DNA of 64,000 nt from contig NC_085138.1 of NCBI RefSeq assembly GCF_035046485.1, forward strand, positions 368,469,238 to 368,533,237, in the 5' to 3' direction. The notes beneath the pieces are model-generated. The model searched no databases. It was not told the origin of the DNA and was given only the letters and a program-made list of their open reading frames with translations. The DNA comes from Aedes albopictus. Lineage: Eukaryota; Arthropoda; Insecta; Diptera; Culicidae. A program made the position numbers and the translations under genes. Positions 1 to 10,600 of the stretch are shown piece after piece; positions within the stretch are counted from its first letter, which is position 1; the number at the start of each line of letters is the position of its first letter.

Positions 1-263
1 GAATATCGCGAAACTCATCAGAACAATCTGTTTCAGCCATCTTAGCGAAATAGAGTAGAAGTACTTGGCATTGTACGGGGCTCACGATCAAGGCAACCTA
101 CTGCGCCAAAGCTCTACTCCTCAATGAGGCTGGATCACACTGATAGCCTCGGCATGTTGCTTGCTAGGGGAAGGACAAGCAAGGGGAATGACACTATCGT
201 TGATCATACCCCACAACTGGGACGAAGCCTGCTTCTAATTTCAGTATTCTATAGACATTTCTA
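1..263 (-). repeat. Repeat-derived flank with SINE-like module
   Basis: No coding potential is visible here. Bases 174-263 are nearly identical to 4753-4842 (about 88 bp, a few mismatches). The second copy belongs to a minus-strand tRNA-derived SINE resembling the Aedes Feilai type; that family name is from memory and unverified. Homology stops near 263, where the non-LTR reading frame begins, so this is a junction between two transposable-element fragments. Confidence 0.5.
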
Positions 264-264
264 G

Positions 265-885
265 CCGATCAACGTAAGGATGTGCATGTTAAGAGTTAAG
301 GGCCATTTCTTCAACTATATCAACGTCCACTGCCCACACGAAGGGAGACCCGATGACGAGAAAGAAGCGTTCTACGCGCAGTTAGAGCAAACATACGATG
401 GTTGCTCGCCACGTGACGTGAAAATCGTTGTCGGCGACATGAACGCGCAGGTAGGAAAGGAGGAAATGTACAGACCGGTAATCGGGCGAAACAGCCTGCA
501 TGCCGTATCCAATGATAACGGCCAGCGATGCGTAAACTTTGCAGCCTCCCGTGGTATGGTAGTCCGAAGCACCTTCTTCCCCCGCAAAGATATCCACAAA
601 GCCACCTGGAGACCCAACCATCAAACAGATAAACAAATCAACCACGTTCTAATCGACGGTAAATTCTTCTCGAATATAACCAATGTCCGCACATACCGCA
701 GTGCGAATATAGATTCGGATCACTACTTAGTAGCTGTATCCATGCGCTCAAAACTTTCGACGGTTATCACCACACGTCGAAGTCGAACGCCTCGGATCAA
801 CATCGAGCAGCTGCGTAACGTAGAAGTGGCTCAAGACTACGCGCAGCAGTTAAACGGAAGAGCAGCTTGGCGCAGCTACACTTGA
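265..885 (+). pseudogene. LINE endonuclease domain fragment (EEP superfamily)
   Basis: About 207 codons, open from the junction; the first Met is at 280. Numbering from that Met, the metal-binding GDMN motif is at residues 52-55 and the terminal SDH catalytic motif at 146-148, as in AP-type endonucleases that nick the target DNA for target-primed reverse transcription. In the usual (I/L)D-hydrophobic motif before SDH, the Asp is replaced by Asn (residue 121), which would be expected to impair activity. The frame ends in a stop at 883-885 before the linker. The N-terminal part of the domain is missing. Confidence 0.85.
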
Positions 886-1573
886 AGATGGTTGAAGGGA
901 CATCCGATCCGCCATAGGTTGTACCTCGACTACAGCACTAGACTTCGCGACTCCGAATCACAGAAACGACTGGTACGACGGCGAATGAGAACAGTTGAAA
1001 AACGAGAAGAATGCAGCACGGGCGAGAATGCTGCAATACCGTACAAGAGCGAATGAGGCACGTTACAGAAAGGCGCGGAACAGGCAGAACTCAGTCTTCC
1101 GGATGAAGAAGCGCCAGCAGGAAGAATGAGATCGCGAAGCGATGGAAGAGCTGTACCGCGCTAAGGACACACGAAAGTTCTACGAGAAGCTAAACCGCTC
1201 GCGCAGAGGCTTTGTGCCACAAGCCGACATGTGCCGAGATAATCACGGGAATATTCTCAATGGCGACGTTGCAAGTACCGAAGGTGGCGTGGTAACAGAT
1301 CTAGGAGTATGTGCACAGGACGAAAGACTTCCGGCCCCTGACCTCCAAGAGATTGATGAGGAGGTTGGCCGGTTGAAAAACAACAAAGCCGCTGGAGCAG
1401 ATCAACTACCAAGCGAGCTTCTAAAATACGGTGAAGAACACTACACTGGGTCATTACCAATATTTAGGAGGAGGAAGTATTTCCGGAGGAATGGATGGAA
1501 GGTATCGTGTGTCCCATCTACAAAAAGGGCGACAAGTTGGATTGCGGGAACTACCGCGCGATCACACTACTGA
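886..1573 (+). pseudogene. LINE ORF2 linker region, frameshifted
   Basis: This joins the endonuclease to the reverse transcriptase. The open part is 1142-1573 (about 143 codons); upstream of it, similar basic, Arg/Glu-rich peptide is scattered over frames with stops. The segment around 1340-1440 carries the usual Leu/Ile-rich approach to RT, with a run resembling NNKAAGADQLPSELLK. The frame then shifts between about 1465 and 1495 into the RT frame. Catalytic motifs are not expected here. It is a decayed part of the element, not an independent gene. Confidence 0.75.
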
Positions 1574-2391
1574 GCGCTGCCTACAAGATACTCTCTCAAA
1601 TTTTATGCCGCCGTCTATCACCGATTGCAAGAGAGTTCGTGGGGCAATATCAGGCTGGATTTATGGGTGAACGCGCTACAACGGATCTGATGTTCGCCAT
1701 CCGCCAGGTGTTGCAGAAATGCCGCGAACACAACGTGCTCACACATCACATGTTCATCGATTTCAAATCGGCGTATGATACTATTGATCGAGAACAGCTA
1801 TGGCAGATTATGCACGAATACCCAGATAAACTGATACGATTGATCAAGGCGACGATGGATCGAGTGATATGCGTAGTTCGAGTATCAAGGATACTCTCGA
1901 GTCTCTTCGAATCTCGCAGAGGGTTACGGCAAGGCGATGGTCTTTCGAGCTTGCTGTTCAACATTGCGTTAGAGGGTGTAATTAGGAGAGCGGGGATAAA
2001 CACGAGTGGAACGATTTTCACGAAGTCCGTGCAGCTGCTTGGTTTCGCTGATGATACTGATATTATAGCTTGTAAATTTGAGACGATGGCGGAAACGTAC
2101 ATCCGACTAAAGAATGACGCCAGGCGAATCGGATTTGTCATTAATGTGTCGAAGACAAAGTACATGATGGCAAAGGGCTCCAGGGAGGAATCACCGCGTC
2201 CGCCACCCGGAATTTATATCGACGGTGATGAAATCGAGGCGGTTGAAGAATTCGTGTACTTGGGCTCACTGGTGATCGCCGACAACGACACCAGAAGAGA
2301 AATTCGGAGGCGCATTATGGCAGGAAATCGTACTTACTTTGGACTTCGCAGAACCCTACGATCGAACAATGTTCGCCGTAACACGAAGTGA
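1495..2391 (+). pseudogene. LINE reverse transcriptase domain fragment
   Basis: 298 codons with recognisable RT blocks. IYKKGDK and NYRAITLL lie near the N terminus. Motif A is MFIDFKSAYD (Asp at residue 89). A GLRQGD...LLFN block (motif B-like) is near residues 143-156, and the motif C FADD box is at residues 184-187 (2044-2055), with both catalytic aspartates kept. A thumb-like region continues to about 2330 before a frameshift. The protein copies RNA to DNA during target-primed transposition. The core is well preserved, but flanking frameshifts show the element is dead. Confidence 0.88.
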
Positions 2392-2914
2392 AATCTACAA
2401 AACGCTGATTAGACCGGTCATCCTCTATGAGCAAGAAACATGGACCCTACGAGCAGAGGACCAACGCGCCCTTGGAGTTTTCGAACGGAAGGTGTTGCGT
2501 ACCATCTACGGCGGAGTGCAGATGGAAGACGGGACTTGGAGAAGGCGAATCAACCACGAGCTGCATCAGCTGCTGAGAGAACCAACCATCGTCCATACCG
2601 CGAAAATCTGGAGGCTACGGTGAGCGGGTCACGTCATCAGGATGTCGGATAGCAACCCGACGAAAATGGTTCTCGAGAGTCATCCGACCGGTACAGGGAG
2701 ACGTGGTGAGCAGCGACCTAGGTGGGTCAACCAAGTGGAGGACGATCTGCGGACCCTACGCAGAGTGCGGAACTGGAGACATGGACCGAGTGGAATGGAG
2801 ACGGCTACTATGTACAGCAGAGACCACCCCGGCCTTAGCCGGATCGGTAAAGTAAGGTATAGACCAGGGGTTCCTAAACTTTTACAGCTTGCGACCCACA
2901 TTAGATCAGAATAA
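2339..2914 (+). pseudogene. LINE ORF2 C-terminal region
   Basis: Frame 2 continues the RT protein through a YKTLIRPVILYE-type block, then RRRINHELHQLL. A TGA at 2621-2623 stands where a Trp codon is usual, followed by GHVIRM. A second open piece, 2642-2914, carries the RRGEQRPRWV motif typical of the C terminus of such elements. The same C-terminal motifs occur in the decayed copy at 31.2-31.8 kb, confirming that both come from related elements. Confidence 0.75.
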
Positions 2915-3668
2915 AATTTGGCGACTCACCAGCACATAACATAGGCCATTTTTAAAAATTGTGACTGAATTATTCAATAAAAACATGTTATGGCTTTCAT
3001 AATTTCAAAACCCTGATTGGACAAATTTAAAAGCTTGACAGTGTTTTATCCATTTTCTTTTTTAAAACCAAACTTGGTTCAGTTTGGAATAGTCCCAAAA
3101 TTTGATGTAAAGCTGGCATGTTTCTAATATAATTATTCTGGTTCTGTTCAACACAACAGAATTTCACCGATTTTAAGTATCAAATCACACTCTTTGAATG
3201 CATAGTGGCAATTTGCTTATCCATAACTTTTCACCTTTACTGTCAATCAAAAGGAAATCAAATCATGAATTTTGAATAATGTTTTGTCGTTCATTAATCT
3301 TAAAATACATCAAACAGATTGGAATAAAATGCAGGTCTGTATTCTCTATATGACGAGCTGTAAATATTTGGAGATTTTTTTAAAACTTAAAGTACTACTG
3401 GAGAGCCAGACGAATCCTCTTGAAAGTTGTAACCTCAATCCTTTCTGGATACGGCTGAGATTATGTACTGTTACGGTTAGGCTTCGCAGTCTTAAGGGCC
3501 TGGAAAACACTAGTTTTGATTATTCCCGACGTTTCGGTCCGTTTGAAACCTTTTTCAAGGGTTCAATCTTCAAGGTTTTCTGATAAAAAAAAGTTTTGCT
3601 AAACTTGAAAAGTCATACGTTCGTCTTGGTTTAGTTTTAGTCCGATCGAGTATGGACCATCGTGATGT
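2915..3668. other. Non-coding, AT-rich stretch
   Basis: No credible gene. The start (about 2866-2930) reads like the 3' part of a dispersed repeat. Bases 3500-3580 contain a 'cccgacgtttcggtcc...tttcaaggg' motif that recurs in related form in the foldback at 42.7 kb, which suggests another transposable-element fragment. Confidence 0.4.
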
Positions 3669-4752
3669 GGTAATGTAATGGTAATGTAATGGTAATGTAA
3701 TGGTAATGTAATGGTAATGTAATGGTAATGTAATGGTAATGTAATGGTAATGTAATGGTAATGTAATGGTAATGTAATGGTAATGTAATGGTAATGTAAT
3801 GGTAATGTAATGGTAATGTAATGGTAATGTAATGGTAATGTAATGGTAATGTAATGGTAATGTAATGGTAATGTAAAGGTAATGTAATGGTAATGTAATG
3901 GTAATGTAATGGTAATGTAATGGTAATGTAATGGTAATGTAATGGTAATGTAATGGCAATGTAATGGCAATGTAATGGTAATGTAATGGTAATGTAATGG
4001 TAATGTAATGGTAATGTAATGGTAATGCAATGGTAATGTAATGGTAATGTAATGGTAATGTAATGGTAATGTAATGGTAATGTAATGGTAATGTAATGGT
4101 AATGTAATGGTAATGTAATGGTAATGTAATGGTAATGTAATGGTAATGTAATGGTAATGTAATGTAATGGTAATGTAATGGTAATGTAATGGTAATGTAA
4201 TGGTAATGTAATGGTAATGTAATGGTAATGTAATGGTAATGTAATGGTAATGTAATGGTAATGTAATGGTAATGTAATGGTAATGTAATGGTAATGTAAT
4301 GGTAATGTAATGGTAATGTAATGGTAATGTAATGGTAATGTAATGGTAATGTAATGGTAATGTAATGGTAATGTAATGGTAATGTAATGGTAATGTAATG
4401 GTAATGTAATGGTAATGTAATGGTAATGTAATGGTAATGTAATGGTAATGTAATGGTAATGTAATGGTAATGTAATGGTAATGTAATGGTAATGTAATGG
4501 TAATGTAATGGTAATGTAATGGTAATGTAATGGCAATGTAATGGCAATGTAATGGCAATGTAATGGCAATGTAATGGCAATGTAATGGCAATGTAATGGC
4601 AATGTAATGGCAATGTAATGGCAATGTAATGGTAATGTAATGGTAATGTAATGGTAATGTAATGGTAATGTAATGGTAATGTAATGGTAATGTAATGGTA
4701 ATGTAATGGTAATGTAATGGTAATGTAATGGTAATGTAATGGTAATGTAATG
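3669..4752. repeat. 11-bp minisatellite (GGTAATGTAAT)n, about 99 copies
   Basis: A near-perfect array. Variants are clustered: nine consecutive GGCAATGTAAT units at about 4531-4631 and two at about 3955-3970. There are single point variants near 3875 and 4027, and one short unit (extra GTAAT) near 4160. Because 11 is not a multiple of 3, all three frames of the minus strand stay open and encode the same 11-residue repeat HYHYITITLPL for 378-398 codons. These frames are artefacts of the repeat. The right edge abuts the SINE at 4753 exactly. Confidence 0.97.
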
Positions 4753-4939
4753 GACAAGCAAGGGGAATGACACTATCGTTGATCAAACCCCACAACTGGG
4801 ACGAAGCCTGCTTCTAATTTCAGTATTCTATAGGCATTTCCACAGTTATTCATCTGCCAGTGACAATAGGACACAATTGGTGAAGTAAATAGCTCATTAC
4901 TACAAATCACCGTTTGTGCTCTCTTGTGTATGTGTATAT

Positions 4940-5860
4940 TAGAGTGGGTCAACGTTGTATGGGGAAAATTTGATTTGGATCGCGTCAACCCGGAACAAAG
5001 CTTTTTCAAACTATATTAGCGTCCATAAAAACCGTGCAAAATTTGGGTGCGATTGGTTGTGTCCCCGTGTTCCGCATTACAATTAAAGTTTGTTTGGAAT
5101 TTGGTATGGAAAAACGTCCTTTTTACATTTTTCTCATAAATTGATTTTTTTTTTGTCTAACACGATCTAACTAATGACGTTGAAGTATATTTTTTCCATA
5201 CTAAATAGGGGAGACTGAGGAGACTTGTTCCCCCCATATTTTCTCGGAATCGAAAACAGTTTTCTTCTAGCATATTTTTTCCAAAACTACATCTTGACAG
5301 ACGACAATGATTAGGCTTCAATTGATTATGATTGTGCATTGCATTACATATTTTTTAATGGCTGATGGTTTGTTTTCAGTCCTTCAGAAATCTTTTAAGC
5401 GATCTTAAATCTCAATAACTTTGTAAAAATTGAACCAAATCGTGTCAAAATTTTACAACACATAGTGTAAATAAAATACTATCAAACGTATTTATTCAAA
5501 TAAGGCTGTTATATAAATATTTTAATTAATGCAGCTTGGTATATACAATAGTGACATAAGCATGATCCCTCGAGGATTACACACACATTATACATGTGAA
5601 AAATAAAATTCTATTTGGAAGCCACTATTTACTCGGAGTTCTCGTATATTCAATGATAAAACTTGTCAGATAATTATTATTTAATTACACACCATAAATT
5701 AAGAAAAAGGGATCAAGTCTCCCCAACCATACAAACTTCAATCGCAATGCGAAATACGGGGACACAACCAATCGCTCCCACATTTTGCACAGTTGTTTTG
5801 GGCGCTAAAAGGAATCGAAAAAGCTTTGTTATAAAAAATCGACTTTGTTGTCCCAGTCTA
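4940..5860. mobile_element. hAT-like foldback element, 8-bp TSD
   Basis: A 921-bp element flanked by a perfect 8-bp direct repeat GTGTATAT. Ends read TAGAGTGGGTC on the left and, inverted, TAGACTGGGAC on the right; TAGNG termini with 8-bp TSDs are typical of hAT transposons. The inverted arms cover roughly 4940-5120 and 5720-5860 and include sequence around 'gattggttgtgtccccgtg'. There is no transposase, so it is non-autonomous. A second element (5208-5724) lies inside it. Confidence 0.75.
5208..5724. mobile_element. Nested element with GGGGAGACT ends
   Basis: Lies inside the hAT-like foldback. The left end reads GGGGAGACTGAGGAGACTTG and the right end, inverted, GGGGAGACTTGATCCC. The left part (about 5208-5399) is repeated in inverse orientation at 30323-30502, which shows that this is a dispersed family. 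No coding capacity and no clear target duplication. Confidence 0.5.
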
Positions 5861-5985
5861 GTGTATATCGTATGCCAAGTACGAAAATACTCAATGCCAA
5901 AGGAAGTCAAGCCATTTTTTATTACGAAAAGTTCCTGGGCTGACCGAGAATCGAATCCGCCATTTACTGCTGTGGCAATTTGATT

Positions 5986-7738
5986 TCTGTAATGTGCGAA
6001 TTATTTGACGAAAAGAATATCAATTCTAGTTGCAGCACAATCTCGATGCGAAAACCCAAATGAAAGACCTCAACGCCATAGGCCAACGAACCCGAGCGAC
6101 GGCTATGTGGTGGGCTACCAGCTGTTCCGTTCTCCTATAGATTCGAAGAGCTCCGCGGCGGAGAGCAATTAGTCTGAAGGGATGCATACCGAGTGCCGAA
6201 ATCGAACGTTCATCACCCTCCGAGAGGGATTTTGTGTGTAATTGCTCCACGTCTATTTCCATTCGGAAAGCTGTGGAAAGCAGCGACAGCAGCAGCAAGG
6301 ATATCCCATATGGATCATCTCCGGAAATGCTCGTTAAAGTTTCGACCAATGCGCAATGCGCGCTCAGCCAAGTAACGTCCAACCGCCTAGCGGGTGCACG
6401 ATGGAGAACGGAGGGTGCATGGTGTGCGATTCGCGCGCCAAGTCACGCCGCAACAGATTGTCGATTGGCACTTTCGTGGTTCGAGAGCGAGGGTTGTTCG
6501 CTCGACAGGAGGAATCGTACAAACGTAGAATGAGAAATCAAAATAATTAACTGCAATTGCACGATAGGGTGCGACTTTTTCATCAAAATTGCAAACAAAC
6601 ATACAAACATTTAAAATTGTTCTGGTAAAAAATTGGAAGTGAAAAAAAATCACGGAATTGAGGCCACTACTGGTAATTTGTTATTTTCTTATGTCGCACC
6701 CTAATGGGCACCTCTTTTTGCTTGGTTCTGTTCAGTGCTGACTGAGGGGTGAGAATGTGGTTAAGACAAAAAGCGAGACCATTGAGGAACCGGCTGTTGG
6801 GTTTATTTGCACTCAGCCAGAGGATTAACGGCCGTAATTTATAAACACATGCCATTCGGTAAGATCTGAGCATTTAATTAGGTAAATTATGTTTTGAGTG
6901 ACAATTACTTTTTCTCTGGGTGAACCAAAATTTCCGAAAAAGATTGCAAGCATCATCTATAGTCAATGGCATGAAGACCTCATCAATGGGAGTGTTCAAG
7001 CGCCAAAATTCGAGAGGGTGAGTAAACTCTGTGTGAATTTATATTTATATACAACACACTCAACCCAACAACCCCTAGAGAAAACGGAGAGACAGAAGAA
7101 ACCGACTGAGACCATATTGCAGTTTCATTGTGGTCGTCGCTCTCCCCCTCTCGACTAGGGTACCGACGACGACGGAAGGTGCTCAGTCAAAAGCGAGATT
7201 CATCCATCCCTGAAGAGGTCCGAACCGTGAACTACAACAGTTGTTTATTTGCTCTCCTGCTTCTGGCAATAAAGGTGGCGAGGTGAGGAGAAGTGGGCAG
7301 TGTAATAAAAATAAAAACCGGCACGCGCCTCTTGACTTCCTTTTGAAGGTGGGTTTCTTTTAGGATGTTTTTCCCCGCTTCTTCTTAGGTCACCGGAGCT
7401 GTGCACAGTCTGATCGATATTAAGGACGACATGTGTTAAACGAGAGGATTTTTGGTTTATAGATCGTTTGATTGGGACCCTCGATTTGGACTGTGATGTA
7501 TTCAGAGGTTTTTTTTTGTTACATACTATCTTCGATTTCCTTCGGAAGTATGATTTCAGATATTGGTAATGGGACAAAAAATTAGAAAGATTTACAATTC
7601 TTAAAAAAGAGTATCAAGAAAACACATGCGTGAGTCCCGCGAAGAACAATGAAAATTTCACTTAATTAGGAATGAAAAACAATTGGATCTAAATATCAAA
7701 TAATCTATCATGAAGTATACTATCACGGTGTGTTTATA
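5986..7738. other. Mostly unrecognised sequence with one exon-like stretch
   Basis: Moderately GC-rich around 6060-6500, otherwise AT-rich. Apart from the stretch at 6026-6536 (listed separately) there is no recognisable gene or repeat. An 'aca/caac'-rich region at 7040-7150 is low complexity. Confidence 0.35.
6141..6536 (+). CDS. Hypothetical open stretch, possible exon (weak)
   Basis: 131 codons open between stops, without a convincing ATG at the front; the first possible start is a GTG at 6234. The peptide has a Ser-rich middle (ESSDSSSKDIPYGSS) and a Cys- and Arg-rich C terminus. The opposite strand is also open for 118 codons (6026-6382), so at most one of the two can be real. I do not recognise a family. 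Base composition is higher in GC than the surroundings, which fits either a true exon or an old transposon piece. Confidence 0.2.
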
Positions 7739-8956
7739 CACGCAAAAAAATCCGTTCCGGTATCCGTGAATAAAAAATCGCGTAAACCTGAACTTAGCAC
7801 CCATTCGAAATTGTGATTTGGTTCCCGTTTCTGTGATTCACTGTTCATAGCTTCCATGCTAATGTTCTCAAATACAGGAACGCAATGCATGCCGAGCTAT
7901 CCATATAGTAACGCTTCCAAAAGCAAGAAATGAAATCACGATACCTAGAACTCAAAAAACCATAATCTGGATTTTGTTCTTGATATCGTGAACACAAATC
8001 ACGCGCGCTGTCATTATTAGTAACGTTTGTGAAAAGAACAACAAAAAGTGCCAGGAATGTGAATAGAGTAAAAATTGTATTAGATTTTCTCTTATTTTGT
8101 GCAAAATGTTCTATTTTGAGGGTTTTGCGCTGCATTAGCGGCCGACAAAGTGAATACTGTTGTGTGTGCTGCTTACGGATTACCAAAAGAAGCATTTCGG
8201 TAAGATGCCAGTCGTCGCCGCCGCCACCGCCGCCGCTGGGAAAAATGCAATCGTTAGTTGATTATGTGAAAGGTGTGAAATATCAGCGAAGAATGGATAT
8301 CCCGTCACATTTAAATGCATTCATTGCATCGCGAGTTGTTAAAAATAAACTATCAAAGTTACATAGAAGGTTGCATCTTGCCAATCCATAGTCCATATCC
8401 CCTGAGTGAAACGGACAACAAAAGGTTATCATAAAACTGAAATAAAAGCACTCATACTGTGAAATATGATGTGATTTTATGTAAAACAACTGTGGAATAC
8501 TAGCAATGTGCAAATAGTTCTAGAAACCTGAAAAATAGATATCTATCTTTAAAAACAAATCCGAACTCCCAACCCCGTGATTATATCGGCACCTGAACGA
8601 AAACAGCGATTTCGCTTCCGTGAACAGAAATCATGGCTACTGGAACTCAACAACAGACCATGAACTGCGTTCTCATTCCTGTGATTTTTAGTCCAGTTCC
8701 CATGAACTGAAATCCATTTGCCGTGAACTAAGTTCTTGTTTACGTGATTAGCACCATCATTGTTAGAACTTAGTTCACATTTCTGTGATCTATGTTCTTT
8801 ATGGACTCCATTATCCAGGCGTTACGTACATGTTGCGGAACACAGTTCACGATTCTGTGATATTTTTTCATGGTGTATTTTCGTAAGAGGAAATTTTAAT
8901 TGTTCCAGGATACGTGACTGGATGTTGACGATTTCAGGAACGGATTTTGTTGCGTG
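7739..8956 (-). mobile_element. 1218-bp non-autonomous DNA transposon, copy A (inverted)
   Basis: Ends are CACGCAA(A/C)AAAATCCGTTCC on both sides, inverted with one mismatch. The copy has exactly the same length as copies B (13666-14883) and C (31955-33172) but the opposite orientation. Both ends hold many degenerate blocks of the type TCACAGAA...GAAC...GTTC, which look like subterminal transposase-binding repeats. A GCC-rich tract lies at about 8217-8236. TA flanks copy A on both sides, but B and C do not show it. Open frames of 76, 116 and 120 codons are identical in all copies yet match no family I know. Confidence 0.85.
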
Positions 8957-9952
8957 TAGAGCAACTTTAAAACAAAAAAAAAATAAGTAAGTCTGAAATT
9001 TTGCCTAATGATACTTTGGGTCATTTTCTTCAATTTGCTGGGTCGGAGGAAAACATCCTTCGGGGGGGGGGGGGGGGGGGGTGGTGGGGGGGGGTCTAAA
9101 ACAAAAAAAATTTTTTGAAGGTTTTTTATGCAAAAACTGTTAAAAGCGCATATTGTAAATTATTGCATCTCCTACAAATAGTCACAACTTTTTTGCCTTT
9201 GAAGATAGAACCATAAAAATTTCAGGCTTTTCGAAGTAGTATGCGTAGATGACTGTGTGAAAATTTCATTGAAATATGTTGAATGGTTTTCAAATAATAC
9301 CAAAACTATCAAACGCATTCTAAAATACTAAGCTTAGTAGCAAAAGTCCAACAATATATCTAATAGATCTAATATTATCTATATATTTTTTATATAATAA
9401 TACATGAAAAATATTCAATTCTAAGCACCTTGAGTCATCATTACTGTGAAAACTTGTTTTCCAAATGATGAACAGATACATAGTCAAATACATGAAAGGA
9501 AAACACACACACTGCCATTATGTAGCTTTTCACTTAAGTATTAATTATTTATTTCAAGAGCGTAGTTTTACGTATACATGTTAATTTTTCCATTTTTTAA
9601 TAATTAAGGTCCAATTTTAATATCAAATTGCAAGCGAAAAGCGGGAGCGTGGCCCAATAAATTGGATTACAAAAAAAAAACTGTTTGTTATTTTTTCGAA
9701 AGATATAGTTTTATGTTGAAAATATCCTACTAGTAAACAACGCCATAACAATGATCAATGGAGGTTTTAAATAACACAGAAAATATTTTTTAAACATCAT
9801 ATACAAATCGATAAGACTACTTAAGTCATTGTTATAAAATTGTTTTTCCTAGGCTTTATGCTGAACAGTCTATTTTCATGCTTAATGTAAAAACATTTTC
9901 AATAAGTACTCCGTTCTTTCAACTATTCTTTCAGCTTTTCAACTATTCATTC
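8957..9952. other. AT-rich spacer with a poly-G tract
   Basis: No gene. A 20-base G run starts at 9062 and is followed by further G blocks up to about 9094, a candidate G-quadruplex and a likely sequencing or assembly trouble spot. The rest is AT-rich without recognisable repeats. Confidence 0.6.
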
Positions 9953-10600
9953 GGGAGTTCTGCTAGAATTCCTTCGGGAATTCTGCTAGAATTCCTTCGG
10001 GAATTCTGCTAGAATTCCTTCGGGAATTCTGCTAGAATTTCCTTCGGGAATTCTGCTAGAATTCCTTCGGGAATTCTGCTAGAATTCCTTCGGGAATTCT
10101 GCTAGAATTCCTTCGGGAATTCTGCTAGAATTCCTTCGGGAATTCTGCTAGAATTCCTTCGGGAATTCTGCTAGAATTCCTTCGGGAATTCTGCTAGAAT
10201 TCCTGCGGGAATTCTGCTAGAATTCCTTCGGGAATTCTGCTAGAATTCCTTCGGGAATTCTGCTAGAATTCCTTCGGGAATTCTGCTAGAATTCCTTCGG
10301 GAATTCTGCTAGAATTCCTTCAGGAATTCTGCTAGAATTCCTTCGGGAATTCTGCTAGAATTCCTTCGGGAATTCTGCTAGAATTCCTTCGGGAATTCTG
10401 CTAGAATTCCTTCGGGAATTCTGCTAGAATTCCTTCGGGAATTCTGCTAGAATTCCTTCGGGAATTCTGCTAGAATTCCTTCGGGAATTCTGCTAGAATT
10501 CCTTCGGGAATTCTGCTAGAATTCCTTCGGGAATTCTGCTAGAATTCCTTCGGGAATTCTGCTAGAATTCCTTCGGGAATTCTGCTAGAATTCCTTTAGG
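9953..10600. repeat. Homogeneous 23-bp satellite, about 28 copies
   Basis: Each unit contains the interrupted palindrome GGAATTCTGCTAGAATTCC (19 bp) plus a TTCG linker. Units are almost identical, implying recent amplification. Two EcoRI sites (GAATTC) occur per unit. Between the palindromes the sequence GAATTCCTTCGGGAATTC forms a second hairpin whose RNA loop would be C(UUCG)G. The CTAG in every unit closes most frames, so it is non-coding. Confidence 0.95.

Larger units (their letters stand above)
264..2900 (+). mobile_element. Decayed non-LTR (LINE) retrotransposon, 5'-truncated
   Basis: A single degenerate open reading frame (ORF2) runs in order through an apurinic-type endonuclease, a linker, a reverse transcriptase and a C-terminal arginine-rich region. 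Pieces lie in frame 1 (265-885), frame 2 (1142-1573), frame 1 (1495-2391) and frame 2 (2339-2623, then 2642-2914 after a stop). At least three frameshifts and several stops make it non-functional. No 5' UTR or ORF1 is seen, so the copy is truncated at about 264. The protein resembles endonuclease-RT elements of the RTE/Jockey type common in mosquitoes; the clade is uncertain. No poly-A tail or TSD was recognised. Confidence 0.9.
4753..5985 (-). mobile_element. tRNA-derived SINE (Feilai-like), split by a hAT-like element
   Basis: The SINE pieces are 4753-4939 and 5861-5985. Read on the minus strand, the right piece has a B-box-like sequence (GGATTCGATTCTC) near 5945-5960, then the SINE body. 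The left piece continues the body to its end at the 11-bp array. The two halves share the 8-bp duplication GTGTATAT (4932-4939 and 5861-5868) made by the insertion between them. The A box is missing, so the head is truncated. Assignment to Feilai is from memory and needs a search. Confidence 0.6.

Noticed and set aside
3570..4795. Three minus-strand frames of 378-398 codons encoding HYHYITITLPL repeats
   Set aside because: They are produced by the 11-bp array, which leaves every frame open; there is no flanking coding sequence.
8029..8391. 120-codon frame with a poly-Pro tract, conserved in three copies
   Set aside because: Identity reflects recent copying of the whole 1218-bp element; an overlapping 116-codon frame on the other strand is equally conserved and neither has a known domain.
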